Source of the DNA: Amborella trichopoda
Taxonomy: Eukaryota > Streptophyta > Magnoliopsida > Amborellales > Amborellaceae
Assembly: GCF_000471905.2 (NCBI RefSeq)
Contig: NW_006499617.1
Span: 2,320,491-2,384,490 of the forward strand
DNA: 64,000 bases
Reading direction: 5' to 3'
Of this stretch, positions 35,650 to 47,783 are shown in pieces. Every line of letters starts with the position of its first letter. Within the stretch, counting starts at the first letter, position 1. Position numbers and translations under genes: made by a program. Under the pieces are notes generated by a model. It was given only the letters and a program-made list of their open reading frames with translations. It was not told the origin of the DNA and ran no database searches.

Positions 35650-36420
35650 CAAGCAACTCTCTCTTTCCTCCCATCTCTCTATTCTCTCTTTCTCTTTCTC
35701 TCTCTTCTCTCTCTTTCTCTCTATCTTCTCTCTCTCTTCTCTCTCTTCTCTCTCCCTTCTCTCTCTTTTATCTTTATCTCTCTTCTCTCTCTTCTCTCTG
35801 TATCTCTCTTCTCTCTCTCTTTCTCTTTTCTTCTGTCAACTAGTGAGACTTAGCACCGGTTGGTCTTTTTTATCTTCCTCTTTCAACAGGCGAGGCCTAA
35901 TGCCGTTTGGTCTTCCTCTCTTCTTTTATCAAGCGACAAGGCTTAGCACCAGTTGGCCTTCTCTCTCTTCTTCTACTAGTAGGCGAGACCTATCGCCGGT
36001 TGGTCTTCTCTCTCTTCTGCTATCAATCGGTGAGGCCAAGTGTCAGTTGGCTTTCTCTCTCTTCTACCATCAGTCAATGAGACCTAGTGTCTGTTGGTCT
36101 TCTCTCACTTCTTCTATTAGTAGGTGAGGCCTAGTGCCAGTTGGTCTTCTCTCTCTGCTTCTATCAATCGGCGAGACCGAACACTAGTTGGTCTTCTCTC
36201 TCTTCTTCTATTAGTCGGTGAGACTTAGCTCTTGTTGGTCTTATCTTTCTTCTACTATCGGTCGGTGAGACTTGGTGTCGGTTGGTCTTCTCTCTCCTCT
36301 TCTGTCAGTTGGCAAGAACGAGCATCAGTTGGCTTTCCCTCTCTTCTGTCAGTTGGAAAGACTTATTGTCAGTTGGTTCTCTTCCCCTCTTCTCATCTGA
36401 CATAGTTGGTGAAGCCTAGT
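35650..36420. repeat. CT tract and 60-bp minisatellite in T1 3' LTR
   Basis: A CTCTCTTCT tract (35650-35830) is followed by about nine units like those at 22930-23620, for example agcaccggttggtctt at 35850. Confidence 0.8.
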
Positions 36421-37248
36421 GCCAACTGCTTCTTCTCCCTCCTTTTCATTCTTCTCCCTCCTCTCTTCCTTCTTCTCTCTTCTTCCGTCTATTCCCTTCT
36501 TCTCTCTAACCATTCCTCTGCTACTCTTTCATTCGACTAAGAGGGATTGAGGCTATCATCTCAAGGTAGTCTTGTCGTCTAGCCGTAATGTTGTTGCTCC
36601 AGGTTCGCTTCGCCCACTTTATTGCCACGACAGACTATCCATCGTCCTTAGCTAGTCGATATTGGCAACTGCATCTAATACTAATCCCGTGAGCCGGTCT
36701 CAGTGACTGTGCCCGTTTCGCTACTATGTTACGCCAATTATCGGCCAGCCTAATCACTGCTCTTATCTTCCCGCTTGGTCGAACTCTTCTCTTTCCCCCA
36801 TCTTTCTTTCTTCTTTTTGAATACGCATGTTGCGTATGATCATTAAAGAGGAAAAGGGTGAGGTCTGACCCACCTGTCTCATAACCTTTGCCATATATGT
36901 GTGTAATTGCAGGAAAGCAGAAAATAAGAAGAATACGAGCCAAGGGAGGCGATTCCGAACCAGTTTCATTATTGGAGAGCTCTTTTCGTGATCTAAGAGG
37001 GTGCCCTTGCAAGTCAACCTGAGTAAGTCCCGAAACCACCTTTAAATTCCTCTCTCACCGGTTGGTAACACCTGCACCCATTTTTGAACGAGGTTTTCGA
37101 GAGAGCGATCTCACAAATGTCCCGGGTCTCTCCCGAAACCCGAGACACGTGCCGCTCGATCCTCCAGGGATCCAGATGGCACCTAACCATCAACATCAGC
37201 CATAATGGGTCTCAGCAACTTCCACTAACCCTCACCTACCCCCGCGTC

Positions 37249-37258
37249 TTTATATAAC
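37249..37258 (+). promoter_or_regulatory. TATA box of the R-type LTR
   Basis: TTTATATAAC within a GC-rich, CCCC-containing context. It is placed where an LTR promoter is expected, upstream of the part shared with R1. Confidence 0.45.
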
Positions 37259-38440
37259 ATCCTCGAGCCATCGCCGTCCGCATGCATGCACCGTAGCTGT
37301 GGGAGTGCTATCGTCGTGGGGAGGCCTCTGGAACGAAGACGATTGAAACTGTTGTGGGGTGCACCAAGGGCAGCGGGCAAGCTGCGTGAAGGGAGTGGCG
37401 AGCATCGTGAGCCTGTAAGTAGGTTTAGTGCTATGTTCTTCAGCTTAGTTGAAACTTAATGGAACATTGTCAATGAATGGGAATTGAATGATATAGGGTA
37501 GAATAAATGGTTGAGAATGAGTTGTAAATTTTAGGGAAATTAAGGAACCATTCTTGCCAAAATTGCAAGCCTATTCAGTGAGATTCAAGTTGATTTGTAA
37601 GTATGTAACACGACAATGGCACATAGAATTTTCAGCAAACGTTAAGGCTACTACCTGGTGCTTTTCACTAGCCAAACCACGCCCGATTGGGCCCAAATTA
37701 GCCTCAAACAAATGATATACATGTCTAGTTAAGATTTTCTTCTTGTACCATGTTATAATATCATGAAAATCAAAAGATATGGGCCCTTATACCAGATGTG
37801 TCACTCCCATAGTTACTGTAAATTTCCAGCAACCGTGCCTTTTTTGGGCCGCAAGTTGGCCAGGTTGACGACACCCGGATGCCCCAAAATCACCACCGTT
37901 GTAAAGCCTTTTGAATGAATGTAAAGTTGCATGTTTTGAGATTCTTAAAGTTCCCTTTAAATGTTGAATTATTTTTGAAAATACATAGACATATCAGTAC
38001 TCATCACTATTGCTCATTTGAGGCCCCATATCGATCTTGTGAATAAAGTTGATTTTCTCAATATGTGAAGATCTAACTTTCTTGCTAACTTTCTTGCTTA
38101 GTTACTAATTGTCGCATCAAGATGTACTGACCAAGTAATGAGTGTGAATGCCACATAAAAATTGCCATCTATATACTATGGGAATGTGTAAATGATGCCT
38201 CTTAACAAAGTGTTAGGTGAGGAGTAAACGGTGCCACATTGATATGATTGAGTCATAATGAAAGTCTCATGATAATTGGAAAAATGCCATTGATAATGCT
38301 CATGTATGAATGTCATATGGAATGAATGCCTTGTTATGATTGCCATACTGATATGATGTTGTTATGATAAGAATGTGTGATGTATATGCCACGAGGCAAA
38401 TGAATTGACTTGGGTGAATGGAATGAGGCCTTAATGCTGA

Positions 38441-38543
38441 CAACTACGCATTGGGAGCCGAGCCCATTGGTAGTGGGTATTGTATTGTTTTATTAGTGAG
38501 AATGCTGACCACTACGCATTGGGACCTGAGCCCTTTGGTAGTG
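38441..38543. repeat. Dyad units in the R fragment
   Basis: Two copies (38441-38478, 38509-38543) run ACTACGCATTGGG, spacer, CCCwTTGGTAGT. They are mirror images of 19487-19592. Confidence 0.75.
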
Positions 38544-39021
38544 TCTATTGGACTTAATGATGGGAACACTGGCCGCTGCACGGTGAGGCCCAAGCCCAAC
38601 GGTATTGGATCTAGGATAACCGAGATAGTGATGTCAGCATATACCCTAGCTTGCACAATGATAAAAATAGGTTAGGGGAAGAAGGAGGGTCGCTCCCTAT
38701 GCTTCATGATATGAGATATGAGATCTGATTGGATGTCTTGCAAGGTGACGCCTTCTCGAACCCCCAATGCACGCTAGGGATCATGTGAATGAGTTGAGGG
38801 TATTACGAAGCGGATTGACCCGCTGGTCATTGCTCTCCTGCTTGTGGGATGGTAGAAGTCTTAAGCAATGGGATTGGCTTAGCTCGATGGATAGGGCTTC
38901 TACTAGCAGGAGCAGGTGAATTAAGGAGTGAGTATGAGTTGCATATATTGGAATTATGATTTCCATTGTATCGCCTCCCTGGTGTTGCTTTTGATGGATG
39001 CACTTTTGTATTAGATATCCT

Positions 39022-41829
39022 TGGTTAGGTAGCTCGATCTCGTCCTCCGAATCTAGATGATATGGTGGCACGTATCTCGGGTTTCTAGTGAACCTGGGAA
39101 TTGAGATTGCTCTCTCAGGAACCTTGCTGAATAGCAAGGGTAGGTATAACAACCGATTAGAGAGAAATTTAAGGTGGGTTCGAGACCTACTCTGGCTCGC
39201 ATGGGCGCCCTCTTAGATCACCAAGAAATCCCCCCAATTGCTTTAGCTAGTTCGGCATTGCCTCCCTTGACTTGGGATCACCTTTTTTTCTACACAACAC
39301 TATTATGTTTAACTTGCAAGGCAAGTGGGCTGCAGGGCCCACCCTTGTCTTAGGGCAACGCACAGTCGTATGGCTAAGGATGTGAGAAGTTAAAGTGATG
39401 AAGTGGAAAGTACAAATAAAGATAGAAAAGAGAAGAGAACATGATGAAGAGGCGAGACTAGCGTGACAGTTGGAATGTTACCAACTCGGAGTGGTAGCAA
39501 GATGGACATGGAACTTGAGACCAGCGCGACGATAATACTACTCAAAACTGAGGCCCATATGGTAGTGATAGGCCAAGTCTACCCTCAGTCAAGTGAGAAG
39601 AGAAAAGAAAGAAGAGAAGAAAAGGGAATAACGAAAGAGAAAGCGAGATGGCGAAGGGAAGAAGAATTCAGACGGCGATGGGCCTGCCATTGGCATCACA
39701 AGAAGACACCAAGTCCCTCGCGGGCGTCGATGTATTCTAGTGAGGCTCACAGTGATAGCTCTCCGTGAGGCATACGACACTAGATGTAGGATACGAGAGA
39801 AACCCGCGGACGTCAAGAAGCATCATTGTTGGCAACGAGAGACAGCCACATGTCTCTTGCAGACGGTGTGTGGCGATTACCTCTCCTGGAGCTCACCACG
39901 ATAGGCGTGGGGCACAAGGGAAGCTTGCGCACAGCGATAGATGAGGAGAGGCGCGGAAGTAGCGTGCATGCTGCGATGGGCACCGAGCTAATAGAAGAAG
40001 CCTACTCACGGTGATAGGCACCGGGCACAAAAGAGAAGCTCACGGACGATGATGAGTATTTCCGTGACCCTTCATGGATGGCGATGGACATCACTGCCTA
40101 CAATAGTCACGTAGCAGGGTGAAGCTCTCATGGACTGCAATAAGCTTCGCTACCCGCATTCCTCGCTGAGATGTCGAGTGCACACCTACGAACAGTGATG
40201 AGCAACATCATCTGCAAATCTCGTCGAGAGATAGAGATGCGTAAACAAAAGGAGAAAAGGAGCTTGCGCATGGCACTGTCATCGCTATGCACGTCTTGTG
40301 GAATTACAGGAAGGAGAAAAAGGAAAGAAAGAGGCATGCACGGCACCACCACTGCCATGCATGGCCTTTGAGGGAGGCTCAGACAAAGAAGAAGAGAGAA
40401 AAGATGAGAGAGAAAATTTACCTTGAGCTTAAGGGTATCGATCCAAAAGTTTCTCTCTACTTACTCTCTCTCTCTCCAAATGTGACCCAACAATGAGAAG
40501 AAAGAGAAACTTTATTAAGTAAAAACTCTTTTTTGTGAAGGGTTCAAGCCTTTGTGTACAATGATGGTACGTGGTACATATAGAAGTGTTCCCAAACATG
40601 GGTGGATGATCAAAATTTCTAGAATTTAAGATTTCACTCAATTTAAAGAAATTAGAAAATAGGGTGCAAAATGACAGATTTGGCCCTTTCTAACAAGTTG
40701 TGGAATTCCAAGATAGTCCTTGTGTTGCCCTAGAACGTGCATGATTTTTTGTGGATAATCCAAGGTGGTTCTGAAGCCCGTTTGATCAAAATATGGTTGT
40801 TTTCTTGTCGAGCACGTCATGGTCATCGATTTGATACCAACTTCGAGCCATGGATCGTGTTTTTCGGGAATGACCATGTGACTTGAAATTTGAATGAATT
40901 TTGAAAATTTGGATCGATTGTGTGCTCGTTCCTTGATGTTTTTCTATAATTTCTTCACTGGACCATATTGAGCATGCCGTCACGATTGCTGGGCAACAAA
41001 CGTAGCTCGATTCTGTGCCCGGACAAAGATTTTACACCTTTGAAGGTTTGGCTGGAATCTGGAATTTTGATGACAGAATTTGCAGTCACTTCGTCGGCTT
41101 CGTGTGCAGAATCTAACTGTTCGTCATTTACAGGGTTCAGACTAGAGATAGCCCTAGACCTTATGCTTGTGATGGAATTGGTTTCACGTTGATCGGACTC
41201 GCGAGTGACATGATTTGGCTACTCGAGCGAGGCATGACACTGCTAATTTTTCTGCACTTTCTTCATGGATCAACAACTTCTCTCTAGCTTTTGCTCACGC
41301 TCGGGCGTCGTCGTGGGGCTTGCCACGTATCCAAACGCTCATCTCGATGAGACGAATTTGACGCATTAATTTCGGGTGCGATCCATTCTCAAACGAGGGA
41401 TATATAAGTATCAAAATTCACTGGTCGTGACTGCCCTTTTAATGGAGTTGAGTTGCAGGATGGATGCACGGGAATAGTGTGCGGCTCCTCTTGTTTCGCT
41501 CTTTCACCCATAACTTCTTCTTGGGATGTCCGTTCATGCTAAAATTTGACCCTTGGGGGTTTTCAACTATGCTGGATCCAATGCAAGTGATCCCACACTC
41601 TAGTTATAGGGTTTGTTTAGGGCATTAACAACCGATTCACCAAAAACTGTCTCTTAGTCTGCACTACATTAGACATGTTAGAATGAGACGAAACTTGGCT
41701 GAAGACTTTTAAGAGTCCTTATGAAGTTCTTGGACGGTTTTGGGGCTATTCTGAGACTGTCGTAATTTCCACTGTTTTGTCAGGCTTTTTTGACCGGGGC
41801 ATTAAGGTGTTTAAAAATCTCTTCAAACA
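39022..41829 (-). mobile_element. T2 3' LTR (2.8 kb)
   Basis: Plus-strand ends are TGGTTAGG at 39022 and TTCAAACA at 41829, meaning the sense LTR runs TGTTTGAAG to CCTAACCA. It matches 54052-59108 block by block, and T1 LTRs more loosely. A G-rich GGTGGGGCAAG just outside 41829 may be the polypurine tract. Confidence 0.8.
40576..40586 (-). promoter_or_regulatory. T2 3' LTR TATA-like box
   Basis: The minus strand reads TTCTATATGTA soon after CCACCCATGTTTGGG. It is weaker than the TATATAAA of T1. Confidence 0.45.
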
Positions 41830-43329
41830 ACTTGCCCCACCGAATGTTGTTCTTCAAGAGAAATGAGAGAGAAAACATCGGAAAGGATGCTCGGAAGTTT
41901 GGATGCAATGTACAGGTCCAGCCGTGGAGACTTTAGGGGGAGAAGAGACTTTTGAGGGATCCTATCGAAGTCCTCACCCTCGAGGGATTATTCATGATTC
42001 TGACAGCTTGAGGATTTTGTAGGGAACTCATTGGTCAGAATTGGGCCTATCTGAAGGCCAAGTTCTATGAACCTTTGTTTGGCACTGTTTACTGTTACAC
42101 CAGATTTGCTTTTGATGATCAGGGTATCTTCGTAGGTCCCATCTAACAGGGTCCAATCGAGGACTTTTAACCTGTCTCGAAAGTCTTGGCCTTTCTCTAG
42201 AGGGAATTTTGAAGAGGCGGCCTCGTGGGTCCCATTCTACTGGGTCCATTCGAAAATTTGGCCCTGTCGCCTAAGGAAGGTTTTAGGAAAGGTGATCTCG
42301 TGGTGAGACATTACCCTGAAGTCTCTGGCAGGTTAGGCCCTTGCTTCGTTAGTTTCTTACCTTTGTGGGGATCTTTAGCATTTTTGAAGGATCTTTCAAT
42401 CATCGTCCTCACGCTCAATGACTGTTGTTGTTTTTTAAGGTGAAGTGTGGGAGATCTTATGAGGCTCTCACTCCCGGATGAGCCATTTTGTGTTGTGATT
42501 GGATGCTGACAGTTGAGGATTTTAAGTAGACGTTGTCTGTCAAGAGTATGACTGTTTGGCAATTGTGTGTAGGTTGAGGATGTGGTGCTGCGTCAACCTA
42601 TTTTGTCGGTCCAACTGCCCTTTTGCAAGTTTTCACTTGACAGGGGAAGTGGCACCGTAAAGATGGTTTTCACCAACTTCATTGATTTTTGGGCTCTTTT
42701 ACCCATGACCCTGTGGCCATGTCCACTATTTTCATCTATTTTTGCTCTTGGTGCCCTTTGGGGTTTTCACTGTGCCTAGGTTTTTGTTTTCATGGAACTC
42801 TTTTACTCATGGTTTCGTGACCATGCCCTCATGTTATTTTTACTCATGGCATTCCCTTGTCCAGGTTTACACCATGCCCATTTTTTTGTTGTGAAGGCAT
42901 GTTTATGGTAGGCCTTCAAGACCTGTGTGAAGCCTTTTAACATCATGCGGCCAGAACATGCACTACAGTTTAGAGTCATACAACTGGATCTGAGTGGTGA
43001 AGCATGGCAGTCTGTGGAGGTCATCGAGTGAGTATGGTGATGGCCTTGACTCACTTTGGGGAGATGGCACGAGGCTACCTATGAAAGATGGAAGGTGTAT
43101 GAATGGTGGGTGAAAAGTGGTGACCCACTAGCTGATGACGAGTATGGATGGCTAGATGGCTCGCCATCTTTGTGAGCATGGGTGAGACTCACTCAAGAAT
43201 GATGAATAGTATTAGTGAAGTGAATGGGTTCACTGGGGAAGTACACACAAATGGGTCGGTTAGGGAAACCATGCATGAAAAGGCACATAAAAGGGTTGTC
43301 TGCGTATACTGGAACGTCTTTAAGCTCAT

Positions 43330-44530
43330 GCTTCTTGGACCTGTGGGAAGCAGTTTAATGTCATGCGGCTAGGACATGCACTATGTTTTAAGGTCATATA
43401 GCTTAGACTATGGTTATGCAGTTTAAAGTCATGCAACTAGGACCTGGCAGTTTAAGGTCGTGCAACTAGACCTCCACTACAATTTATGGTCGTGCAACTA
43501 GACCTCCACTATAGTTTAAGGTCATATAGTTTGGACTATGATGTTGAGCCTTTTAATGTCATGCAACTAGGATGTAGACTATGGTTTATGGTCATACAGT
43601 TCAGACCACGGCTATGAAGTTTAAATTTATGCAGCTAAGACTAAGCAGTTTATGGTCATGGAACTAGATCTCCGCTACAGTTCAAGGTCATATAGTTTGG
43701 ACCATGCCTATGCAGTTTAAAGTCATGTAGCACAGACCATGGCTGTGCAATTTAAGGTCATGCAGCATGGACCACGGCTGTGCAGTTTAAGGTCATGCAG
43801 CATGGCCCACAACGTGGGTCACCATGTAGATGAAGCTGCATGGGAAACATGTCTGTGGATAACAATCTGACACCCTGGGGATAAAGATAGTTGAGGCTGG
43901 ACACAAGCAAAGAGGTTTAGATGAAGGTGGCCCAACCAAGAGTGGCGAGCGGAAGCGGACTTCACGGGGGATTAAGAGGGTAAGTGTGACTCCCTGGGGA
44001 TGATGAGTAATAGTATGCATGTAACTCTGTTGAGAATGATAGGCTAGAGTACAGATGCAACCCCACTGGGGGTAGTGGGTCGTAATAGGGTGTGACTCAT
44101 ACTGGGGTGTTGGTGTGAGACAGACCCACTGGAGATTGAAGGGGTAAGCATGACTACCGTTTTATTTTGCATACACTTAACCACACTAGGGATGTTGATG
44201 GAATACACCTAGCGAAGGTGTGCCTCCATTTGACAGTTTAAAGTCATGCTTGTGGACTATTTGTCGCATTGTTTATTGTTTTACTACAGGGACGTGCGTT
44301 ACAGTTTTAAGGCCTTGTAGCTTGGACCATGGCTATGCTGTTTAAAATCATGCGACTAGGACCATGCAGTTTAAGGTCATGCAACTAGACCTTTGCTACA
44401 GTTTAAGGTCCTGTAGTTTGGACCATGCGGTTTCAGGTCATGCAACTAGACTGTGGTTGTGTAGTTTAGGGTCATGCGGCCGTGGCCAAGGCTGTGCAGT
44501 TTAGGGTCATGCAGCACAGACCTTTTTTTG
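43330..44530. repeat. CAGTTTAAGGTCATG minisatellite in T2
   Basis: Two blocks (43330-43805 and 44230-44530) of 30-50 bp units with 'cagtttaaggtcatgcaact' and 'agtttggaccatg', the reverse complement of the T1 array. Confidence 0.85.
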
Positions 44531-44754
44531 GGGAGAATGTCCAGGGGGAATAGAGTCGTAATTGGGGACTCGACTTCTGGAGGACTGAGGTTGGGGTGCA
44601 GGGAATGAGCTTCCTGAGGATGCAAGACGAAGGTCCAGATGGGAGTGCCATGGCATGTGCACGGTGCTAAGTTATGGATGACGCTCATAGTGTTAGGCTG
44701 TTGATGTAGGGCGTGCGGCGTTAGCCACTTGGTGAGGCACATGACGTTAACTCC

Positions 44755-45110
44755 TAATGGGAACCCGGTGAGAGTCCTTGACGAAGAGTACGGTGATGGC
44801 CCTTTACGAAGGCACGTGGCGATAGCCCTTGACGAAGGCACGTGGTGATAGCATCTTACGCAGTGCACGACGATTGCCTCAAGGTGAAGCGCGCGGTGAT
44901 AGCCCTTGACAAAGGTGCACGGCGATAGCATCTTACGCATCGTACGACAATGGCCTCTGGGTGAAGCGTGTGGCGATAGCCCTTGACAAAGGCGCGTGGC
45001 GATAACATCTTACGCAGCGCATGGCGATCGCCTGTGGGTGAAGCGTGTGGTGATAGCCCTTGACAAAGGCGTGTGACAATGACATCTTACGCAGTGCATG
45101 GTGATAACCC
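44755..45110. repeat. Approximately 85-bp repeat with GCGATAGC core
   Basis: Three to four units contain 'ggcgatagcccttgacaaag' then 'gcgatagcatcttacgca' and 'gcctc.gggtgaagcg'. ORFs across it are artefacts. Confidence 0.8.
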
Positions 45111-46297
45111 TTTGGGGCCTCGGGCTTTACCCGCCCCGACTCAATCTTATTATCGTCTGAAGATGGGGACCACAGCATCTTTTCGAACTTGTAAGGGGCA
45201 GTTTACAGCAATGATGAGTATAAAAAGGGGGAAAACCTCATTTTACTATTTTACCTAAGAGTAAAATAGTTGAAGAGATTTATTTTAGAGAGAGAGAGAG
45301 AGCTAGAGCCTTTGTCAAGAGTTTTCCCGACTAGAGTTTTTTGATCAAAATCTGCAATACCCAGGCCTTTAAGAGCTTTCTGACGAGCTCGAGCAGGTCA
45401 TGGAGCTTTGCACTGTGTTTGAGCGTGGTTTTTGGGGAGTGTCAAGGCTTCTAGAGCAAGAGATAAGAGCTACTCATAGCTTCACTGAGACTTTTTTGGT
45501 GAAGCTACAAGAGTCGCAGTGGTGTTTTGCCTGAGTCGTGGAGCTTTCCTGATAGTCCCATGGTGGAAGGGGAGGTTGTAGAGAAGTCAAGGGAGCTGAC
45601 GGTCCTCTGGCTACTAGAAGAAGAAGAAGAAGAAGGAGTAGCAGTGTGCTCACCGAAAACTTAGTGGAATTTCGATGAGTTTGTGGTGAACTGCTGAAGT
45701 GCGTATACTGGGAGAAGGGAAATCCACTGGGTCAAAGGGAAACTTTCTGGGCATTCTGGTGGTTTTTCTATTTTTTCTACTACTGAAAAGGGGAAAGAAT
45801 AGGTTTAGACGAGGATTTTCGGCAACCAGAGGAGTGTTTAACGAAACTCGAAGTGTTGCGGGGGAGGCGAAAGGTTGTGAGAAGGTGGACCGTCTGCAAG
45901 GAGTGACGGTTGGGGAAATTGTAGAGGCATGGGAGTTAATGCCTCTCAAGAATTGGAAACATGGGAACCGGGGCACCGATAGGGCATGCACAACATTAAG
46001 TCGCATGCAGAGCTGCCTTCACGTGTCTCTAGGTCGCACATGGTGATATCTGCGCATGGGAGCATGCCACTCGTAGCGATAGTCTCATGCGACACTGGCC
46101 TGTCTGCGGTAATGATAGCATGTGACATTGAGCTGTGCACGACAGTGGTCACCTGTGGCGTTGAGTCATATGCAGCGATGATCACGCACGGTATTGAGTT
46201 GGGTGCGCCAATGATCATGGATGGCGATGCCTAGTGGGGGTCAAGAGCGATGGCAAATGAGAAGGCCCGGTCACTGTGGTCTGTTGGAAGGCAAGTC

Positions 46298-46333
46298 CTC
46301 CAACACAACAGTGAAGTCCATGTTGTTTTGGAG
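46298..46333 (-). other. Conserved hairpin in T2 3' region
   Basis: Thirteen-bp arms CTCCAACACAACA and TGTTGTTTTGGAG with one mismatch and a 10-nt loop. Corresponds to 30426-30455 in T1, and both are followed by a CTTCCAACAG-type word. Confidence 0.55.
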
Positions 46334-46710
46334 GAAGGAAAGCCATCATGGGCCACTTCCTTGGAAGCTAGCCATGCCTCGTCAGATGAATTGAAGCTGA
46401 CTCGGAAATGGTTGCACTTCTTCTTTTTGGCTTATAACCTTCCTTTTGGTGGTTTTGCTTATTCTTCATGAGGAGACCATTTCTTTGGTGATTTTTCTTC
46501 TTCTTCATGAGAAGAGTATTTCTTTTTGACCTGTAACCGTACTCTTATCCTTGGATGCAAGAGTTTTGTAACCTCCCTAATAATGGGCTTTTGATTGTGG
46601 CTTATAACTTTTTTTAATGCAATGAAAGAAATGAACTTCCTTTGAGTGGCTTAATGTTCCTCATATTCATTTCTTTCTTTTTACTGCACGAGCTGCATTT
46701 TAGGGATATG

Positions 46711-46944
46711 TCAGGGATAATACTTCTTTAAGTACCTCCCATTGATAGCCTCTCCTCCATCCGAGTTTGCCAGTTTATAAGCCCCATTTGGTGTGACCTT
46801 TTTAAGTATGAATGGACCTTCCCACTTGGGTTCAAACTTTCCATTGCGGCGCCCATGCATGACAATCAGTCTTTTAACTGCTAACACTAGATCTCCACAA
46901 GTGAATGAGAGAACCTTGACAGATTTGTCAAAGGCTCTCTCCAT
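46711..46944 (-). pseudogene. T2 integrase C-terminal tail
   Basis: VLSFTCGDLVLAVKRL, GKFEPKWEGPFILKKV, INGRYLKKYYP and stop. This DNA-binding tail is open over 77 codons. Between it and the core (46945-47196) the frame is interrupted, although the connecting region still reads as Tat-type sequence. Confidence 0.8.
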
Positions 46945-47196
46945 TCTCCCTTGATTGAGCTTGAGGTTCTACTGGGCCTCTAGTCGTTGTTTGTCAAGCG
47001 CATCCAACTCCAAATAACGAAGCTTGACCCTCTCGTCTTTGGTTAGCCCCTGATGTATAGCGACACGACGTGAAGGTATTTGAACTTCGAGGGGTACAAC
47101 AGCCTCACCTCCATAGATCAGGGAATAAGGGGTAGAGTTTGTAGCATTGCGAGTGGTGGTACGATAGGCCCACAGAGACTCAGGCAGATTCTCATG

Positions 47197-47556
47197 CTAG
47201 TTCTTTCTTGACCTTGAAACTGACTTCTGGAGCACTCCACACAGGGATTTGTTGAATGCCTCAGCTAAACCATTGGCTCGTGGGTAGTACATGGTCCCGT
47301 ATTTCCACTCGAAGCCGAACGGGTTGACTAGGTGATCAACGTGATGGCTTTTGAACTGAGGGCCATTATCAGAGATTATTCGATCCAGAACCCTGAACTG
47401 GTATATGATGTGGTGCCGCACAATGTTGGCCACAGTGGTCCCTGGAACTTGCTTGAGGGGGACTGCTTCGGCCCACTTGGAAAAGTAATCTGTCGCTGCT
47501 AGAGTAAAGGCATGACCCAAAGCAGAAGGAGCGTCGATGGGTCCTATAATATCCAT
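47197..47556 (-). pseudogene. T2 integrase catalytic core
   Basis: The reading is open for 119 codons: MDIIGPIDAPSA, DYFSKWAEAVPLKQV, RIISDNGPQFKS and YYPRANGLAEAFNKSL. The DDE triad is complete: Asp in MDIIGP, Asp in SDNG, and Glu in LAEAF with the classic 35-residue spacing. The usual SDNGTQF reads SDNGPQF and ANGQAE reads ANGLAE. The domain ends at a stop after SRSRKN. It would catalyse insertion of cDNA in the nucleus, but the finger region upstream contains stops. Confidence 0.88.
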
Positions 47557-47639
47557 ACCCTACTGAGAAAAGGGCCATGATGTTACTATTATATGGAGAG
47601 GCTAAAGGGATTAATGAATGAGGCTTGAGTGCATTTAGC

Positions 47640-47765
47640 ACACCTGACATCTCTTAGCATAGTTTTGGGTGTCGGCCACCATTGAAGGCCAATAATAGCC
47701 GAGTCTACAAATGAGTTCGTAGAGCTTAGGATCGAACTGATGCAGTCCGTAGATACCTGAATGCA
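47640..47765 (-). pseudogene. T2 integrase HHCC finger region
   Basis: IYGLHQFDPKLYELICRLGYYWPSM in outline (YELICRLGYYWPSM, NYAKRCQVC), then a stop and several more before the core. The second His and both Cys are kept. The first His (normally HEG) falls where the sequence is altered. Confidence 0.7.
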
Positions 47766-47783
47766 CTTCTTCGAGTACTTTGC

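Larger units (their letters stand above)
21307..37189 (+). mobile_element. T1: Tat/Ogre-like Gypsy element with internal loss
   Basis: The 5' LTR is 21307-24391, the 3' LTR 34735-37189, with gag and protease, an integrase tail and a 4.9-kb 3' noncoding region between. RT, RNase H and the integrase core are absent between 29500 and 29642, where an assembly gap of 81 N lies. The flanks do not give a convincing 5-bp target duplication (gtgac versus tcaac), and the 5' LTR begins TA instead of TG. T1 is non-autonomous. Confidence 0.75.
34735..37189 (+). mobile_element. T1 3' LTR
   Basis: TGTTTGAACG to CCTAACCA, 2455 bp. It aligns with the 5' LTR over most of its length but is shorter, mainly between 35240 and 35290, where the block around 21840-22270 is absent. 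It ends exactly against R-type LTR sequence at 37190. Confidence 0.8.
37190..39021 (+). mobile_element. R-type LTR fragment
   Basis: From 37470 on it is the reverse-complement relative of the R1 LTR (18900-20550), including the CCACTAC dyads and the words 'gatatcc/ggatatc'. It is cut at the left exactly at the T1 3' LTR end and at the right exactly at the T2 3' LTR end. A TATA box lies at 37251. No coding content. Confidence 0.75.
41830..46710 (-). other. T2 3' noncoding region (about 4.9 kb)
   Basis: Counterpart of T1 29863-34734 with the same block order in reverse and almost the same length. It holds the minisatellites at 43330-44530 and 44755-45110, a GCGATGG-rich block at 45970-46230 and the hairpin at 46298-46333. 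No conserved ORF is seen. Confidence 0.7.

Noticed and set aside
35588-36127. 179-codon plus-strand ORF in the T1 3' LTR
   Set aside because: Translation of the CT tract and 60-bp repeat; the corresponding LTR1 region gives unrelated readings and no conserved protein.
21301-37194. Target duplication for T1
   Set aside because: Flanks gtgac and tcaac do not match, so I do not claim an insertion footprint.
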